Assembly: GCA_028291285.1 (NCBI GenBank)
Contig: JAQGIJ010000336.1
Coordinates: 1 to 17,140, forward strand
Direction: 5' to 3'
Origin: Phenylobacterium sp.
GTDB lineage: Bacteria; Pseudomonadota; Alphaproteobacteria; Caulobacterales; Caulobacteraceae
Length of the DNA stretch: 17,140 nt
The notes under the pieces were generated by a model. It did not search any database and was not told where the DNA came from. It saw nothing but the letters and a program-made list of their open reading frames with translations. Below are positions 16,570 through 17,140 of this stretch, in pieces. A program made the position numbers and the translations under genes. Each line of letters opens with the position of its first letter. The stretch's first letter is position 1.

Positions 16570-17140
16570 GCCGTCTCCTCACGCGACCACGCGGCCATTT
16601 GCTCGGCCCTCTCGGCGCTGATCGTCACCGCCCGCTCAGCATCGCCGGCCTGGATGGCGCCGGCGAGCTCCCCGATCGAGGCCAGGTAGATGTCGAGCCG
16701 CGCCGCGTTGAAGATCAGGCGGCCGGACTTCGCGCCGTAGGCCTGCGACGCCAGCATGAACAGCATCACCGCCCGGTTGGCGAGGAGCTCGTTCACGAGC
16801 TGCCAGAAGCGGTTGATCGCGCGTATGGCGTTGGGCACGTCGTAGGGCCGCGTCAGGTCGCGGCAGGCGGCGAGGTACTCGGCAGGCCGACGGCGCACGG
16901 CAGGGTCCGGATTGGCGGCGATCTCCTGCAGGGCGGCCCGCTCGAGTGCGTGCTGGGCGCGGATCACCTCCTCGAAGGTGGCGCCTTGCGCCAGCAGGTA
17001 GATGCCGGCCATGCGGGCGACGACATCGGCGCTGGGCTTGCGGCCGAAGAAGCCGCCGCCGGCGCCGCGGCGGATCACCAGCAGCTCCTCGTATTCCAGC
17101 AGGCGGGCGGCCTGGCGGAAGGTGGGCCGGCTGATCCCCA
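16566..17140 (-). CDS. GntR-family regulator with FCD-like domain, 5' end cut by window end
   Basis: 190 residues are visible; the frame is open to the window end, and a GTG at 17078 lies inside the wing, so it is not the start. The visible part opens in the winged helix (GISRPTFRQAARLLEYEELLVIRRGAGGGFFG), then an all-helical C-terminal domain of about 150 residues of FadR/FCD type (VARMAGIYLLAQGATFEEVIRAQHALERAAL; AIRAINRFWQLVNELLANRAVMLFML; YLASIGELAGAIQAGDAERAV). In typical FCD domains His residues bind a metal; here the FH of the first motif is FW and no later His is seen. Known role: effector-responsive repressor, often of the adjacent operon. It is the first visible gene of the operon and its stop overlaps the SnoaL-like start (ATGA), so autoregulation is likely. 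Confidence 0.9.
   Translation of the reverse strand, partial: GISRPTFRQAARLLEYEELLVIRRGAGGGFFGRKPSADVVARMAGIYLLAQGATFEEVIRAQHALERAALQEIAANPDPAVRRRPAEYLAACRDLTRPYDVPNAIRAINRFWQLVNELLANRAVMLFMLASQAYGAKSGRLIFNAARLDIYLASIGELAGAIQAGDAERAVTISAERAEQMAAWSREETA

Noticed and set aside
16566..17078. GTG at 17078 as the start of the GntR-type gene
   Set aside because: It falls within the wing of the DNA-binding domain; the frame continues upstream with conserved HTH residues to the window end.

Overview
The window is GC-rich, densely packed bacterial chromosome. The gene set (TonB-dependent receptor, large katE-type catalase, LLM-class oxidoreductase, P450, amidohydrolase, nu-class-like GST, acyl-CoA dehydrogenase) and the protein style suggest an alphaproteobacterium, probably Caulobacterales (Phenylobacterium or Caulobacter-like). 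That placement is an inference from gene content and composition, not from a marker gene. No rRNA, tRNA, CRISPR array, transposase or phage gene was seen.

Layout from left to right. (1) The 3' part of an LLM-class flavin/F420 oxidoreductase on the plus strand is cut by the window start. (2) A plus-strand gene encodes a secreted RTX protein with a zincin-like domain (HEITE), a pre-peptidase C-terminal (PPC) domain and about 14 glycine/aspartate nonapeptide repeats. (3) A minus-strand block is read from right to left: katE catalase, an AraC-type regulator, a TonB-dependent receptor, an alpha/beta hydrolase and a cytochrome P450. The receptor, hydrolase and P450 look like an uptake-and-oxidation unit for a hydrophobic or ester substrate, with the AraC-type gene just upstream as a candidate regulator. 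(4) A plus-strand metal-dependent amidohydrolase diverges from katE. (5) A tightly packed six-gene minus-strand operon is read from the right edge: GntR/FCD regulator (cut by the window end), exported SnoaL-like protein, GST, DsbA-like/2-hydroxychromene-2-carboxylate isomerase family protein, acyl-CoA dehydrogenase, MFS transporter. Two ATGA overlaps and gaps of 1, 14 and 41 nt show it is one transcription unit.

Both convergent gene pairs meet over perfect inverted repeats that look like shared bidirectional terminators. One of them (2651-2669) contains both stop codons. Taken together the window looks like a xenobiotic, terpenoid or steroid-type catabolic neighbourhood, but the substrate cannot be read from the sequence. 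I found no convincing new defence or mobile system. The most notable details are molecular: a catalase predicted to carry a Cys-Tyr crosslink at the proximal haem ligand, an acyl-CoA dehydrogenase with its catalytic Glu at the LCAD/IVD position, an HExxE zincin fused to PPC and RTX domains, and an FCD regulator that seems to lack the metal-binding histidines.
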